Assembly: GCA_024036415.1 (NCBI GenBank)
Contig: JAMWET010000898.1
Coordinates: 124,001 to 188,000, forward strand
Source: Prochilodus magdalenae
Lineage: Eukaryota; Chordata; Actinopteri; Characiformes; Prochilodontidae
Reading direction: 5' to 3'
Length of the DNA: 64,000 nt
The notes beneath the pieces are model-generated. The model was given only the letters and a program-made list of their open reading frames with translations, did no database searches and had not been told where the DNA came from. This document shows, piece by piece, positions 43,101-55,379 of this stretch. Position 1 is the first letter of the stretch; every line of letters starts with the position of its first letter. The position numbers and the translations under genes are program-made.

Positions 43101-46100
43101 AGGAAAACAAACAAACAAAAAAAAACACATGGACTAATTTGTTATACGGATATACACAAGCACTTGCAGTGAAGTTGCAAAAATGTAAAAAATTAATTTC
43201 CATACCAGACTCCAAGTCATTTACACAGCCATCCAGATCTTGCAACATCTCATTTGTCTCTTTGATTTTAGTCACCAGGTTTTGTTTTGAATCCTGAAAG
43301 TGTTTGAAATTAGTGACGGTTTAATTCAATAAGTGACTTTGGTAAGTTTAATGTTTCTTTAGATAATTCAAATTTAAACCTACTGCTGTATATACAACAT
43401 TATACACTGCAGAATAGACACATTGCTTACTTGTAAAGAAAGAGAATTACAAGTTGCCAATGGACACCATTCATACTCATAATTCATCAGATCAGGATCT
43501 TTTTCTTTACCATTTACATCTGAATTTTAAAAAATGTACACAAAAGGACACAATGTAAAGTAATTTTGTTTTTCTGTAATCCTTCTTACCTGGGTTGTTT
43601 TTATAAGTTCAGAGTACAAGACATGCTTCATTTCATGGGAAAGTTGCTTGCTTCTCTTTCGAAAGTATACTCTTCGTTCTTTCAACTTGGCTCCAAATTT
43701 TTGCAGCTGTTGGGTAAAACATTACTGATTTTTATTTTAGTGATTTTAGTGATACTAGGCTAATCCAGGATTCAGACTTTTAAAAAATCTGCCTAAAATC
43801 ATGTGGATTTACCCCCCACTCAAACGCATTCATTTCTGTCAATGTAAATGTGTAAAATATACACATTTTTATTTATTTTTTTATTTTTACACAGACACAC
43901 ACAGACTATATACACAGTATATAGTCAGTGTACAGCTTAATGTAACAGTGTAATTTGTGGCGACCTTAAAATTACTCAATGCACAGCCAATTATGTCTAA
44001 ACCGCTAAACAAACATGAGTACACTCCTAAGTGAAAATGGCCAAACTGTGCCCTATGTGCCAATATTTTGTGTGGGAACCATTATTTTTCAGAACTGTCT
44101 TAACGGTCTTGGGCATGGAGTTCACTAGAGCTTCACAGGTTGCCACTGGAATCCTCTTCACTCCTCAATGACATCACAGAGCTAGTGGATTTTAGAGACC
44201 TTGCACTCCTCCACCTTCCATTTGAGGATGCCCCTCAGATGCTCAATAGGGATTAAGTCTGGAGACATATTTGGCCAATCCAGCATGTGTTTGGGTCCAG
44301 TTGCCCTGCGGTCCAGTTTCTGACAGGAGGAGATCATGCTCTGCTTCACTATGTCACTGTACATGTTGCCATTCATTGGCTTTCTTGTACACCATCTTTA
44401 GAAGAGACTTCCTTTTGGGATCATACAGACCAATCTCATACAGTGTGCCACATATGGTCCACCCCTTCAACCTCTACAGGAATGCTCCCAGCACTCCTAC
44501 GTCTATTTTCAAAAGACAAACCCTTAAGACACTGAGCATGTGCATCCAACTTCAATGGTGGACCATGGCGAGGTCTGTTCTGAGTGGAACCTGTCCTGTT
44601 AAACCGCTGTATGGTATTGGCCAACATGCTGCAGCTCAATTTCAGGGTGTTGGTAATCTTCTTATAGCCAAGGTCATCTTTATGTAGAGCAACACTTTTT
44701 TTTTCCCCCCTCAGATCCTCAGAAAGTTCTTTGCCATGAGGTGCCATGGTGAACTTTGAATGACCAGTATGAGAGTGTGTAAAAGTGGTAACACCAAATT
44801 TAACAAACCTGCTCCCTATTCACACCTGAGACCTTGTGACACTAAAGAGTCACATGATACTGGGGAGGGAAAATGGCTAATTGGGCACAATGAGTTGTGC
44901 GTTGAGTTATTTTGAGGCCACAGCAAATTTACACTGTTATACAAGCTGTACACTGACTACTTCACATTGCATCAAAGTGTCATATGTATGTATGTATGTA
45001 TGTATCCTACCTGCTCATTTGAGAAGGCACACATATCTTGCAGCAGTGTCCCATTGATTTCTCTAAGCGCTTTATATTGCTCTGCCAATTGTGTCTTAAA
45101 TCTGAAAAGATTAATTTTAATTAAAACTCTTGTTACAATTACAATTCAGATAAAAGTCTTCAGTTATATACCTTCATGTAAAGTGTGATTTACAATGGCA
45201 ACACAAAACATAGTTTGCAATAAACACAAGCACATACCCCTCTACCATCTCTGAGAGTTTTTGGGTATCTGCCTCATAGACTCTCTGCTTGGAATGGAAT
45301 ATGTATTTTTCCTTAAGCAAATCCTCCATTGAATGTGTTGTAGCAACTCTAAACTGAAGCAGAAAAAAACATTACATTAGTGACAGTTTTCACAAAAGAA
45401 AAAATACATATGGGGACAGAAATATGAGCAACTTACATTGTCAGGGAGGGCACTGGGTCTTGATTTGTGAATTACAGTGTTTGCACCAAAATGGCTTAAG
45501 AACTCATTTACTGTAATGCTTCCATCTTCAAAAGTCTGGAAAAAAGAGTGGGGGTGGAGGTGAGCTCAATAATGTACTGCACCTTGATCATTAAACTGGT
45601 TTAATAAAATATGAAATTTGTTTCTTACTGTTACTAAATGCTAACTTATCATATGCTAGGAGATCTGGATAATGTCGAGTTCACGAGGGAAAATACTTGT
45701 TTCAAGTTTAGACACTTTAGTTGCTTTAAAAGCTGTTGATAAAGTTTTGATTAGATTGCTTGATCAAAGATAAAAAAAAATAAAAACAAAAATAAAAACA
45801 CCACATACTAAGACTAGGTTCAGATCACAAAACTCCTAGTCAGCAACTATCACATAATCTGTAGTCTTATTTTATTTACACTTTAATAAACCTTGACATA
45901 TTTTACCTTGCTGAAATCAAATTCATGATCAGTTGTCCCATCAATTTGCGAGTCAAACTGAGAGTTTCTTAGACCTTTAAAGCAAAGAAAGCATTCAGGG
46001 TTTAGTCACAGGTACACAATGGTTTACCGGTAACAGGATTGCACAATCACAACAGACAAAAACAAACACTACATTTTTAACTCACTTGACTCGGCAATCC

Positions 46101-49100
46101 CATCACATTTCACACTGGCCATAGAGCTGGTGTCATCTATCATTTTTGACATGATGCTTGAAACATTCTGAACTCCAGCAGCTGCAGAATTATTGCCCCA
46201 CTGTACATAATCAACATGGCATCCGCCAAAAATATGTAAATAAATAAACAAGAGAAATTTGGAACACAGGCATAGAAAATGTACTTAAATGTGAATGTGT
46301 AAATGGGCTTACCTTTTCACTGGCTTCTTGTCTTTTTATATCACCTGCATCTTCTATGTCACAAGGTATTTTTTCAGATTGGCTTAGATTTACATCATCT
46401 TCAGCGGCAACCTCAGCCGAAGGAACCACTGTAGAATCATGTTGCACATGCTTCTTATTGCTCACATAGCTGACCATCGTATCTGACAAGTCTTCTTCAG
46501 GAAGCACCTCATTATCAATCATGCTGATTACACAGCTGCTAGACTGTATTCTGCCATCCAGCTGTGTCTCCAGGAATAGGTTTTCAAATTTGTTATTGCT
46601 TATTGACTCTGTTTGGTTTGGGCTTGCAGACTTAGTCCGTGAAGGAAGTTTTGGCGTGGCACCACCAAGTGAGAGTCTGGCCGTTAGAAAGTTCTTGAGG
46701 TTAAAAGGTGCTGTTCTCTCAGTAGTAGCCGAGCTGACATTTTTCAGGGTAGGTGTTCCATTTAGTGACTCTGTTGAACTTGGTCTCTCTGAATGTTCAT
46801 CAATTGGGCATCTCTCAGAGACTGTGAAATTTGGTATAGGTGCTGTATGACTGCCTAATAGCAATCCATTTGGTTCATTAATAGAATGGGCAATAGTCTG
46901 AAGTTTATGTTGTAGATCAGCTAGACTCCTACGTCTAGACTTAGCAGATTTGAGTTGGTCGTTCTTCACAACAAACGCAGACTCGGTTGCAAAATCTTCA
47001 CATATTACAGCTTTTTTTACATCCCCTTCTTTAATAGTTGTTTGATCAGTGGTGCCAGACAGTGTCTCTGCGTTTTCTTTTGTGATGTCTTCCTTTTTAA
47101 AGTCCACATAGCACTGCTGTTCAAAGGGTGCTGTGAAGGCTCCAGTAATTTCCATATCGCAGTCATTTTCAGAGGACTCTGCATTTTCAGCAATCAAATG
47201 AACTGAAGAGCTTTTCTTTACAATGCTAAGGCATGAAACCTCACTCTTGTTGGGGTCAATTAGAGCTGCTTGGCCTCCGATCAAGTCCATGTGAATCCAA
47301 GGCTCCTTGTGGCTGTCTACAAGATTTCCAGCTTCCACATCCATTACTGCAATTGGAGGCTTACAAGTTGTTTGTGAGAGGATTACATTTTCTGGCTTCT
47401 CACTGACCACCTCAGTCATCTCCATTTGATCTTCGTCCAACACAGCACACCTGGAAGATGACGAGCAAGGTGTTTTTTGTGCCATGATCCTTGAGGCACC
47501 AGCTAAGGAGGTGTTTTTAGTGTCGATGGTAACAGTCCTGCATCCTGTCAGGTCCATATCATCTTGGACAGCAGATATGCCAAACACACTGGGCTCATGT
47601 ATGTCCATGCAGTCAGGCAGCTCAGATAATGAGAACCTATTTAGTGCTCTATGTCCACTTAGTTTGTGAGCCTTCTTCATATCTTCCTTGCTATTGATAT
47701 CACTACGAATGTCAGATGCTGGCATTAGGGACAACCTTTTGTTTGATTTGCCAAACGGTTTAGGCCCCACAGACTTGGATTCAATGATAATAGCCTGACA
47801 TTTTGTCATTTCCATATCATCTTCCATGTGAGGAACCGAAACAGCATTCTGAACGCAATCATTCTGTTTGGTGTCAGCAGAGACTGAAGGTGGTAGCATG
47901 AAGGAGGCATGTTTTCTTACCTCACTTACTGCCAAGCTATTTCCAGAGTCTATAGCTGCATAATTGCATCCTGTCAATTCCATATCATCAAGACCTGGGG
48001 ACATAACTGAAGTACTGGTTTGGCATGTCAGTTCCATAAATGCACTCTGTTCACTGGGAAATATTGTGTGTTCTGCAGATGTCACACTTTTCCTGCTCTC
48101 TCTCCTTGATGAGGGAACACTATATGAAACTCTCCTTGATTTGCCCACAGGTTCTCCTACACCTTTGGTCTCCAGGGCAACAGTTTGAGATTCTGTTAAT
48201 TCCATGTCAGCATCAGCCATGGTGGTAAATGAATCATTCTGAAAGTGGTCAACTCCGTTTTGTTCGGACATGTGTCTAGTTTCAGGCTGATTAAAAGACA
48301 AAATCGTATGTGCTTTGGGAAAAGCTGTCATGACCTTGCCCTCGGTTACTAGTTGCTCTTGTAGAAATCCATCAAATACTTGGGTCATAACCATTCCACT
48401 GGTATCATCAGAGACAAAATTAGACCTATTATGATCTACATTCAGTGGTAAGCTGCAATTGACTTTTTCCATAGTTTTGAGATTGATGGTAGCGGTTTGA
48501 CTTTGAGTAATTTCCATGTCATCTGAATCATTGGAAAACAACTGTGTTATCGAGCCTGTGCTTCTATGGTTTCCATGAACTAAATATGGATCATGCTGAC
48601 CAATATCCTTCTTATCAATTACAGCTGTATGACTTTTAGTCATGTCCATGTGGTCCTCTTCAAGAAATGAAGCTGCTGAAATCCTAGGCTGAAGCCCTTT
48701 TGGCTGATAATGTACTGTCTGCTTGGTTAAACGGGTCGGTAGGATGTTCTCCTTGTCCATTTCCACTCTGGTTGCATCTTCCATACCGAACAGATCTGTT
48801 TTCTTTTTAAGAGGTGAAGCTGTAATATGTGCTCCTGGCTTGGATATACTGGCGAGAAAATTGTTGAAATCTAATTGTATAGCATCTTTTTCCACATGGC
48901 AAGCAGTGTTAGAAGGCATCCCATTCTGAATCTTCAAGCTTTGACGTCCACTGACATTTTCCAAGACGTTAAAACTAAAGTCTGTGTTAATGCCATGCTC
49001 TTTGTCAATTGTAATTGTGTGACTTTGAGTCATATCCATGTACCCAGTGTCTTCTCCCAGTAACATGGTTCTGTCCACACATTCATCTTTTAAAACGGGA

Positions 49101-49147
49101 TCTGAGAAGAAGCTCTCCTGTGTGTGTGTGTGTGTGTGTGTGTGTAA

Positions 49148-49185
<38 letters not shown>

Positions 49186-52100
49186 GAAAGATAGAGAGAG
49201 AGAAAATTTGTTAAAATTGCAGTTATAGATGAATGCCCCTTAATGCAATACAATGGTTCTAAAGCTTTTTAACTTTTTTTTTTAACTGCCATTTTTTAAA
49301 ATCCTTTTTATGCAGATGCACTTCACAACAAAACCAGCCCAATCACTCTAGAATGGGCTATAATTTGGTGAAAATTCCTAGAATTTCAAGTTGAAGGAGG
49401 GAATTAACTGACAGTAATGAAACTTGGTGGAAAGGTTTGACATTGTGAGGCATGCATTTAAGTTTAAAGCTCCGCCGTGCATGTGATTTATTTAGGGAAA
49501 TGCCATGTCAGTTGTACCTGACTAACTATATACAGTAATCCTGTTGAGTGTGACTTCTATTCTGACTTGCGCTGTTGTGTTAGTAGTATCCTTTGCTAGG
49601 GGTTTGAGAGGGTTTGCATCGTAGGGCTCATCGGGATGGTCTTATTGGTGTATTGCATGCCATACTGGTCTTGTGGATACTACTATAGCACACTGTTAGT
49701 AGCAGTGAATAAAAGCAGACACGCATCAGCGACATGAAGGATCTGGAAGACCTACATGAACCACGGAGAGATGAGTCACTCTGTTTAAAAACAGCTCCAT
49801 TGGTAGCATGGCACAGGACTACATGCATGCAGACCACTATGATGACTGCACTTAACACCACATCAATGTCGCTAAAGACTGCAATGGTGTTGTGCCAGAC
49901 TGTCATGGAGTGGCTTCAGTGAGTTACGCTTTTGTCTTGATGAAGATTACGAAAGAATCGATGTGTGTAGGTACTGTGTATATAAGTACAGAGTAAAGTA
50001 CAGTATCTTAATAGAACTTTTCTGAATAAACATGATAGTTAGTGAGTTAATGTCATTTGTATATATTAAATATATCAACCATATATTACTGTGGTTTGTA
50101 GATTAACATATCACTGTATTTTAAATAGCGTCCTACACAAATTATACTAGACAAGCGTGAGATAATTAAGGCAGCTGCTACTTACCTTATTTAGCTGTGA
50201 CATGTAGAATGGCATGCTCAACATAGTGTCCAAGCCTGAAATGGCAGGAGTGGGGTTAATAACCGTCTGTTGTAAACTGGTAGAGCACGGCAACACAACT
50301 TTATACAATTAAAGCACTGCTGAAACTTTATCAGCTTTACAACTGTGCAAATGAGATTTAGCAGGTCGGTTTGTAAGGAATATAATATCCATATAATTTT
50401 CCCTATAATATCCATATAATAAAGTTATCCCCTAGCACTGACCGGAAAGTCATAGTCCAAACATGCATGTAAGCATAACGACACAAACTGCATTCATTTT
50501 GACAGCATTTAAATAGCAGCTGACAGGGTCACAAGACAACATGAAATGAAAAAAATACAAAAATACCCTTGCCAAATGCATCTTTGTCTTTGTAAAATCT
50601 ATAGTCATGTAGCATAAAGCACAATGTACTATAAAGCAGACAGTTTAAAAGATGCAGTGAGCTTATGGTCTTTTACATAATGTCTATATTTGCAAGTCCG
50701 TAAACTGTAATGAATCTATACTGCTCCACGGTGTTAAACAAAAAGGGGATTCCGCCTCTCAAACGGTCTTCCAAGTGACATTAGACACTCCATCTGTGAC
50801 TGTTCCTACATCAAAGGTTAAAACATCTTCATCGTTTAGCATTCAGCAGCTGTTAAACTGTTAAACTGGCTACAGAGGAATGTGTTAATGTCTGTATGTG
50901 CTGTGTGGTGAACAGAAAGAGGGACTGTGCAATGTGCATCTGAAATAGAATGCGTGAAAACGCATTTATCCATATCATGTCTTTAAGCTGGGGAAATATA
51001 AATATCAATCAAAAATACATTTGTAAGTATGGAAGAACTGGGGGGAAAGCAAAATATTGGCTAAAACTCAGCTAACACTAACTACAGCTAACATTACCAA
51101 ACAAGCTAAAAAGACCAAAAAGGACCGACCAAAAAATAAGGCAATCTTTTTGCCCGTGCATATATATATATATATACACACAGCAAATTATACCTACATG
51201 AATACCAACTCTGACCAATGCAGGAAGCTAAAGCTTTTAACAACTTTTTCAATACAGGTTGTGTCATACAGGGGTGCTGTTTTAATTAAGAAATACTCGG
51301 CTCTTTCTTTATTTGTGATCACCCAAAAAGCCTGCTATGGATCATAAAGCTCAATTTTAATATAATAACGCCTGATAATATTCAGAAACGCATGTACCAA
51401 TAACACCCGCTGGTAATCCGGTGATTAGGACAAATGGAAGGACCTAGTACACCAACCCACAGCTGTACCTTTAGAAGCTTTAAGGTTAGTAATTAACACT
51501 GATGGTGCCAAATGTTTACTACTTAGTACAAATAATAACTGACGTTAACTCTTTCCCCTCAGCCTTGATCAGTGCTCAGTTCAGCATTTTCTATTCCCAT
51601 TTCTAGTATAAAAATTGTTATGACATTTCATTAACACAAGGCTCCATTTATAAGTAAAGATATTATCACCTTTATCCCTCTCTCTTCAGCCTAGCGTGTC
51701 AATGTTGGCTGTAGAAGCACCTTACCAGCTACAACAACGAGCAGTGTAATCTGTAGCATTCATATTTATTGAATGCACATGAAGGGGAGTTGGCAGCTGG
51801 TGTCCGTACATTAATTAAACATCAAGGTGCAGTACATTATTCTCTTGACAGACCAAACAACCCCCACAAGAAAATAACTTAATCCTGTTTCTTGTCCTTA
51901 TGTCACTAGTCACCCATCAGTATCCATTATAAAAGATTTTAAAAAGTCTTAAAAAATAAATATTTGCCATCAATGCATTAAATTATTTAATATTTTATCT
52001 TTATTACTCAAATAAATTACGTGTTTTACCTTTTCTTTCTCTATGTAAATTGTACTACAGTGCAAAGAGTACATATTTTAATTAGTCATTCATGAAATAT

Positions 52101-54991
52101 TGCTTACTTTAATCATAAAGTAGAAGCCTAATGGACAATGCTCTGTGAATTAATACATGAAGTAAAACTCACCTGTGATAGGCTGGTTTTCAGCGGTATC
52201 GTGATGCAGCATCCTTAAAAGAAAAAAGAGAATAAACATAAAACATGACAAAACTCTAGTCAGTAATGTAGCTCTAAAGTCTAAGGCTACTGTGTCAATA
52301 TAGTGAAAAACTCTCGAGTGCCTGCATCTGTCTAATATTGTAATCAGAAATGTGTTGTTTATACTGAATAGTTAAGTGAATGAAGATATCATTAGAGTTA
52401 GAAGAACAGAACATAAAGTAATAAGATAAAAAAATAAGCAATATAAAAAGACCCTATTTGTTGTTGGAGATAGCACTATCCAGATTCAGTGCTAACAAAC
52501 TCACAACCAGAAACTGAGTCAACCTTTTGTCACAGCCTTCTAATGTCAAAAGAGATGTAATCATTTCGTATTCAACACTGTTTTAAGAGATTTCTAAAAT
52601 GTGCATTGTAGAGCGATCACTTACGTTTTAGCCTGCCCATCACCGACCCCTGTGGAATTTAAATGAAAAGGAACTGAAATCAGGTGAACTGAAAGAATGC
52701 TAAAGTTGATTCAGTGGATGGTATGCATTCAGACCGAGACATGCTTTATCACTTTGACAAAAATGCATTATCTATATCCACACTCAAAATACAATGCTAC
52801 TAAAAAACTTTTTTTGCACATTAAAGCTGTATATGTTACTTTGGATCAGCTTTCAAGCAAGTATAAACAAGGTTGTTTATATAAACAAACCAATGTGTTC
52901 TCTGTAAAACAACCACAGACACTTAAAATGTTTGTGTTATCCACTGCGCTTTAATGAGGAGGGAAAAGGAAAAAATGACATGTATGCAACTTCACCTAGG
53001 TCAAACATTTATAGTTCTATGTACTGCTGACTATACCAACCCTTTCTAATGTCAACACGCTAATCATTTTCATATTGGTAATCTTAGGCTAAGATTCTGG
53101 TCATCTTAACTCAGATAGCAAAGGTCTAAAATGAAATGGAAGAAAAACTCACCAACAGCAGACGAGTTACGGATGGGAGCCACGACTGGTGATTCGGTCT
53201 TGGCGTCTCTAAAAGTGGTAATATTTATAAACATTGAAATCATTTTATAACTGAATAAGTGCGTATGTAAGTAATCTGCTATGTAAAGAAACTCACTTTG
53301 CAAAGACATGAACATTATTTGTTGTTGCAAAACTAACTCTTCTTGAAATCCTACGCTTTTCAAGTGGTCTAGTATCCTCCTGTGGTAGTGGGAAGGTGTG
53401 GGAACAATAAGTCAAAATGATTTGTATACAGAAAACATGTATCATTTGTAATCCAGAAAATGTAAACAACCTTCAAGTGTTTAAACATGTATGAAATGTG
53501 TAAGCCTTATGTGTAACATGATCGTTGTGGCACAGTCGCATCATATTTACCTGAAGTTCATCTTGATCAGCCCCACAAGCTTTCATGGATGTTCGGGGAG
53601 CTTTCAGAATCTGAATCAGTGATAGCAGTTAGGGCAGGGTTAGTAGGTAGGGCATTTTTAAACAGTATGATTGTTGAACCCAAAATACAAACAAGACAGG
53701 TCAAGTCAGTATCAAATAATCAAGTAACTGCATTTCATTGGCTTTGTACCTGTACTCTGCACAATGACAATAAAGTTGAATCTAATCTAATCTAATCTAA
53801 AAATCACCATTAACTGAAAAAAAAAACCAAAAAAAAAACACACTAACAAAGTAAAAAATGCTATTTTAAATATTGTATACCTAAAATCTAACATGTAAAA
53901 TAATGGTGGCAAACCAAAACACAGTTTGCAATCTGTACTTGACCCCACAAACAAAACTATAAGCATCTTTTTCTTGTCTGCCAGTCTTTGCAGTTACCTT
54001 TCTTTTTCAGTAACTACTCTTACAACTTATAATATCAGTGGTTATAGTAATAAGGATGATAATTTAAGCAAATGTACACAATACAAGTTTAAAAGTGTTT
54101 ATATGCAGTTAACCACCATTACGATTACTACATGACTATCAAACACATCTTCAATTGTTATGATCAGCTGTTCTGTTCACCTGTGGAGCAATAAGCGTAT
54201 TCCACACATTGAAATATGCTTTTTCCTTACGAATCCATGATATCTCTCCAAATTTTGTTTTAATATTACATGCACAGATTTTCTAAATAATTTTAAGATC
54301 AAATAATTTGCAGTGTTTGTTACCCTATGCAACGAATATCATTAAATGTCCAGTTTTTTCCCCGGTTTGCTTGTGGCAGCTTGTCTGTGACAGTCTTTCA
54401 ATCATTGCCATGCTTTGTCAGGTAGTGGTGTTATCAAGCCCACTTACTGGCTGCAGTCTAGCTAGCCTAACAGACTGGTCTGTTGGGTAACTAGTTGTAC
54501 ACTCTGCCCATTTGGCATTTCATAAACAGCACATTTGAGTGGAACGTTGTGAGGATGATCATTAAGTATAAGTTTTAAATTGTTGGACAAATACGTACCG
54601 ATGAAATTCTCCGTTTCGACATTCCTTCTGGCTCATGGCTACAGACAGACAGAACACAAAAGCCTTAATGTGTCAGTATATGTGACTGAAGCTGACAACA
54701 TTCTCTTCATCACTAGTTCAGTGCAATGGCTGACGTCTGGCTACTCTCTTTGGAGCATCACCGGCTGTCCTTTAACAGAAAAGACGCCCCCTACAATAAT
54801 AACCCGCTTATGGTGCACATAAGTTATGTCGGTTAATATTCAATCGCCTTGAACCAGCTTCTTAACAAAACAAGTGTTTCACGATGAGCTCATATTACAT
54901 AAATCTAACGTATTATCTACTTCAGACGACAACTTACCCGAACTTCAGAGGCTCGCTATGCTCCATCACAGAAACAGGACATGAATCGCAG
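34885..54991 (-). CDS. knl1: Kinetochore scaffold 1 (KNL1/CASC5), complete
   Basis: KNL1 is the outer-kinetochore scaffold of the KMN network; it recruits BUB1/BUBR1 and PP1 and binds the MIS12 complex. 24 coding exons: 54966-54938, 54638-54599, 53610-53551, 53379-53297, 53208-53153, 52649-52625, 52213-52173, 50235-50186, 49117-46313, 46200-46086, 45974-45907, 45535-45437, 45353-45238, 45101-45011, 43706-43590, 43293-43206, 43094-42971, 41887-41783, 40390-40290, 40178-40134, 39785-39676, 38559-38438, 35734-35609 and 34981-34885. They sum to 4713 nt: 1570 codons plus TAA, with every phase consistent. The first coding exon has a plausible acceptor at 54991/92, so an untranslated exon probably lies upstream. 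Order: PP1-docking N-terminus (SILK 23-26, RVSF 57-60), MELT-repeat region about 129-1063, coiled coil about 1125-1370, RWD region about 1371-1570. Shorter than human KNL1 mainly in the repeat exon. The gene is head-to-head with knstrn. Confidence 0.95.
35310..35440. repeat. Dispersed repeat R1 fragment in a knl1 intron
   Basis: It contains gactattctcagtgacactg, gcactgctgtgtctgatcca and actcacaccagcacaacgc, the reverse-oriented core of R1. It is preceded at 35040-35120 by (TA)n/(TG)n. Confidence 0.55.
36240..36550. repeat. Dispersed repeat R1 fragment in a knl1 intron
   Basis: Both ends show the R1 terminal text in opposite sense (ccagctccacttactatgaa and ctacagtctgtaactgaaga actaca ... gataaacggagt), with the core gcagtgatgagaatgatccg between. 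It lies in knl1 intron 35735-38437. Confidence 0.6.
36690..38370 (+). mobile_element. Degraded Tc1/mariner-like transposon with long inverted ends
   Basis: The right end (38040-38370) reads as the C-terminal part of a Tc1-like transposase followed by its terminal repeat: acgtttacagactgttgtta aaag, ttggaattggggtggtac. The left end (36760-36960: ggatgggcatgtttaccagt, catcacctcttctaacagcg ctctg) is its inverted counterpart. Between them lie (CA)n(TA)n at 37059-37151, an A-rich tract at 37198-37243 and an HTH-like stretch (KPLDIPPSTIHNIIKREF) at 37280-37345. Another repeat beginning gggatgcaccgatcc at 37396 may be a later insertion. It lies in the knl1 intron. Confidence 0.65.
42000..42935 (+). 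mobile_element. Internally deleted Tc1-like transposon in a knl1 intron
   Basis: Terminal inverted repeats are cagtgccttgtgaaag at about 41998 and ctttcgcaaggccctgta at about 42914. Inside, transposase N-terminal text (42270-42480, gcaccaccaaatccaccatc, gcaccacaacaaacctgcaa) is joined directly to C-terminal text (KRHVG at about 42515; FCLEEWAKILVARHGKLIEN at about 42546-42605). The middle, including most of the DDE core, is missing. It is non-autonomous. Confidence 0.85.
43925..44962 (-). mobile_element. Internally deleted Tc1-like transposon in a knl1 intron
   Basis: Inverted ends are tcagtgtacagcttaatgta acagtgtaa (left) and ttacactgttatacaagctg tacactga (right). The minus strand reads MAPHGKELSEDLR, LHKDDLGYKKITNTLKLS and RFNRTGSTQNRPRHGPP, the paired HTH DNA-binding start of a Tc1 transposase (44747-44440). 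A C-terminal piece, DWPNMSPDLIPIEHLRGILK (about 44285-44220), follows. Stops and a central deletion make it inactive. It occupies most of knl1 intron 43707-45010. Confidence 0.88.
46313..49117 (-). other. knl1: knl1 exon 9: giant MELT-repeat exon (935 codons)
   Basis: This 2805-nt phase-0 exon carries the MELT array that MPS1 phosphorylates to recruit BUB3-BUB1. Motifs in order: YMDMTQSHT, HMDMTKSHT, DDMEITQSQT, GMVMTQ, DMELTESQT, FMELTC, DDMELTGC, DDMEMTKC, DDMDLTGC, QMEMTEV, a degenerate HMDLIGGQ and CDMEITGA. Most are followed within 10-15 residues by an acidic or IDxK-type segment, as in other vertebrate KNL1 repeats. Basic-serine patches (RRRESRKS-like, KRLSLMP, RRRSLADL) are scattered between repeats. 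A single large exon holding the array is the usual vertebrate arrangement. Confidence 0.93.
49118..49202. repeat. (TG)n-(GAAA)n microsatellite abutting the knl1 exon 9 acceptor
   Basis: On the transcript strand this reads (CTTT)n, then (CA)n, ending directly in cacacacag/GAG at the splice acceptor of the MELT exon. The polypyrimidine tract is therefore supplied by the CTTT array. Confidence 0.93.
49203..52172 (-). other. knl1: knl1 introns around exon 8
   Basis: Apart from exon 8 (50235-50186), this 3-kb stretch shows no recognised element. It has a short (TA)n at 51162-51176 and several small ORFs (49628-49922, 51057-51347) without recognisable product. Confidence 0.5.
53297..54638 (-). other. 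knl1: knl1 exons 2-4: PP1-docking SILK and RVSF motifs
   Basis: Exon 2 (54638-54599) ends in KRRISS and exon 3 (53610-53551) begins ILKAPRTS, so the SILK motif (residues 23-26) is assembled across the splice junction. Exon 4 (53379-53297) encodes KRRISRRVSFATT with RVSF at residues 57-60. In the KNL1 family these two motifs dock protein phosphatase 1, and Aurora B phosphorylation of the serines blocks docking; the basic residues just upstream here fit Aurora sites. Reading frame and order match vertebrate KNL1. Confidence 0.88.
53735..53815 (+). mobile_element. 3' tail of a non-LTR retrotransposon
   Basis: The sequence ttgtacctgtactctgcaca atgacaataaagttgaatc is followed by (taatc)n, a typical fish LINE/SINE end. 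It matches the 3.6-kb copy and lies in a knl1 intron. Confidence 0.65.
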
Positions 54992-55379
54992 CTAGCAAAA
55001 TAAATAAAGATAACAAGTGAATGGACCTTGCAAACATGTACTTGCGTAAACTAAATGAGTAAACAAATAACTTCCTAAAGCAAAAGATGATTGTCGACTC
55101 GTCTAGTTGACGCTTCACATCGTCTTGTGATCGATTACAGTTCATTTCTGCGCATAGCTCATCAACAAATAGCCATTTAGCTAGTTAGCTGTTTAGCTAG
55201 CTATAAAGGGACTCGACAACAATAACATTCTTAGGTTAAACCACCTAACGTTAGACATGAGCTCAAACTCTCGCCATTGGCTTAGTGACATGAGCACTAG
55301 ACACAGTTTACCAAGTACTATTTAAATCTATAGTAACCTACGGAGGTAACTGTAAATCCGAAATAGCTGCTCCCGTCGC

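Noticed and set aside
46211..49078. Treating the 955-codon frame as a single-exon gene
   Set aside because: It is exon 9 of knl1: the frame begins upstream at the acceptor 49117, ends at the donor 46313, and the last 20 codons of the open frame are intron.
49628..49922. Opposed ORFs of 62-92 codons
   Set aside because: No recognisable product, and they lie inside a knl1 intron; considered chance.
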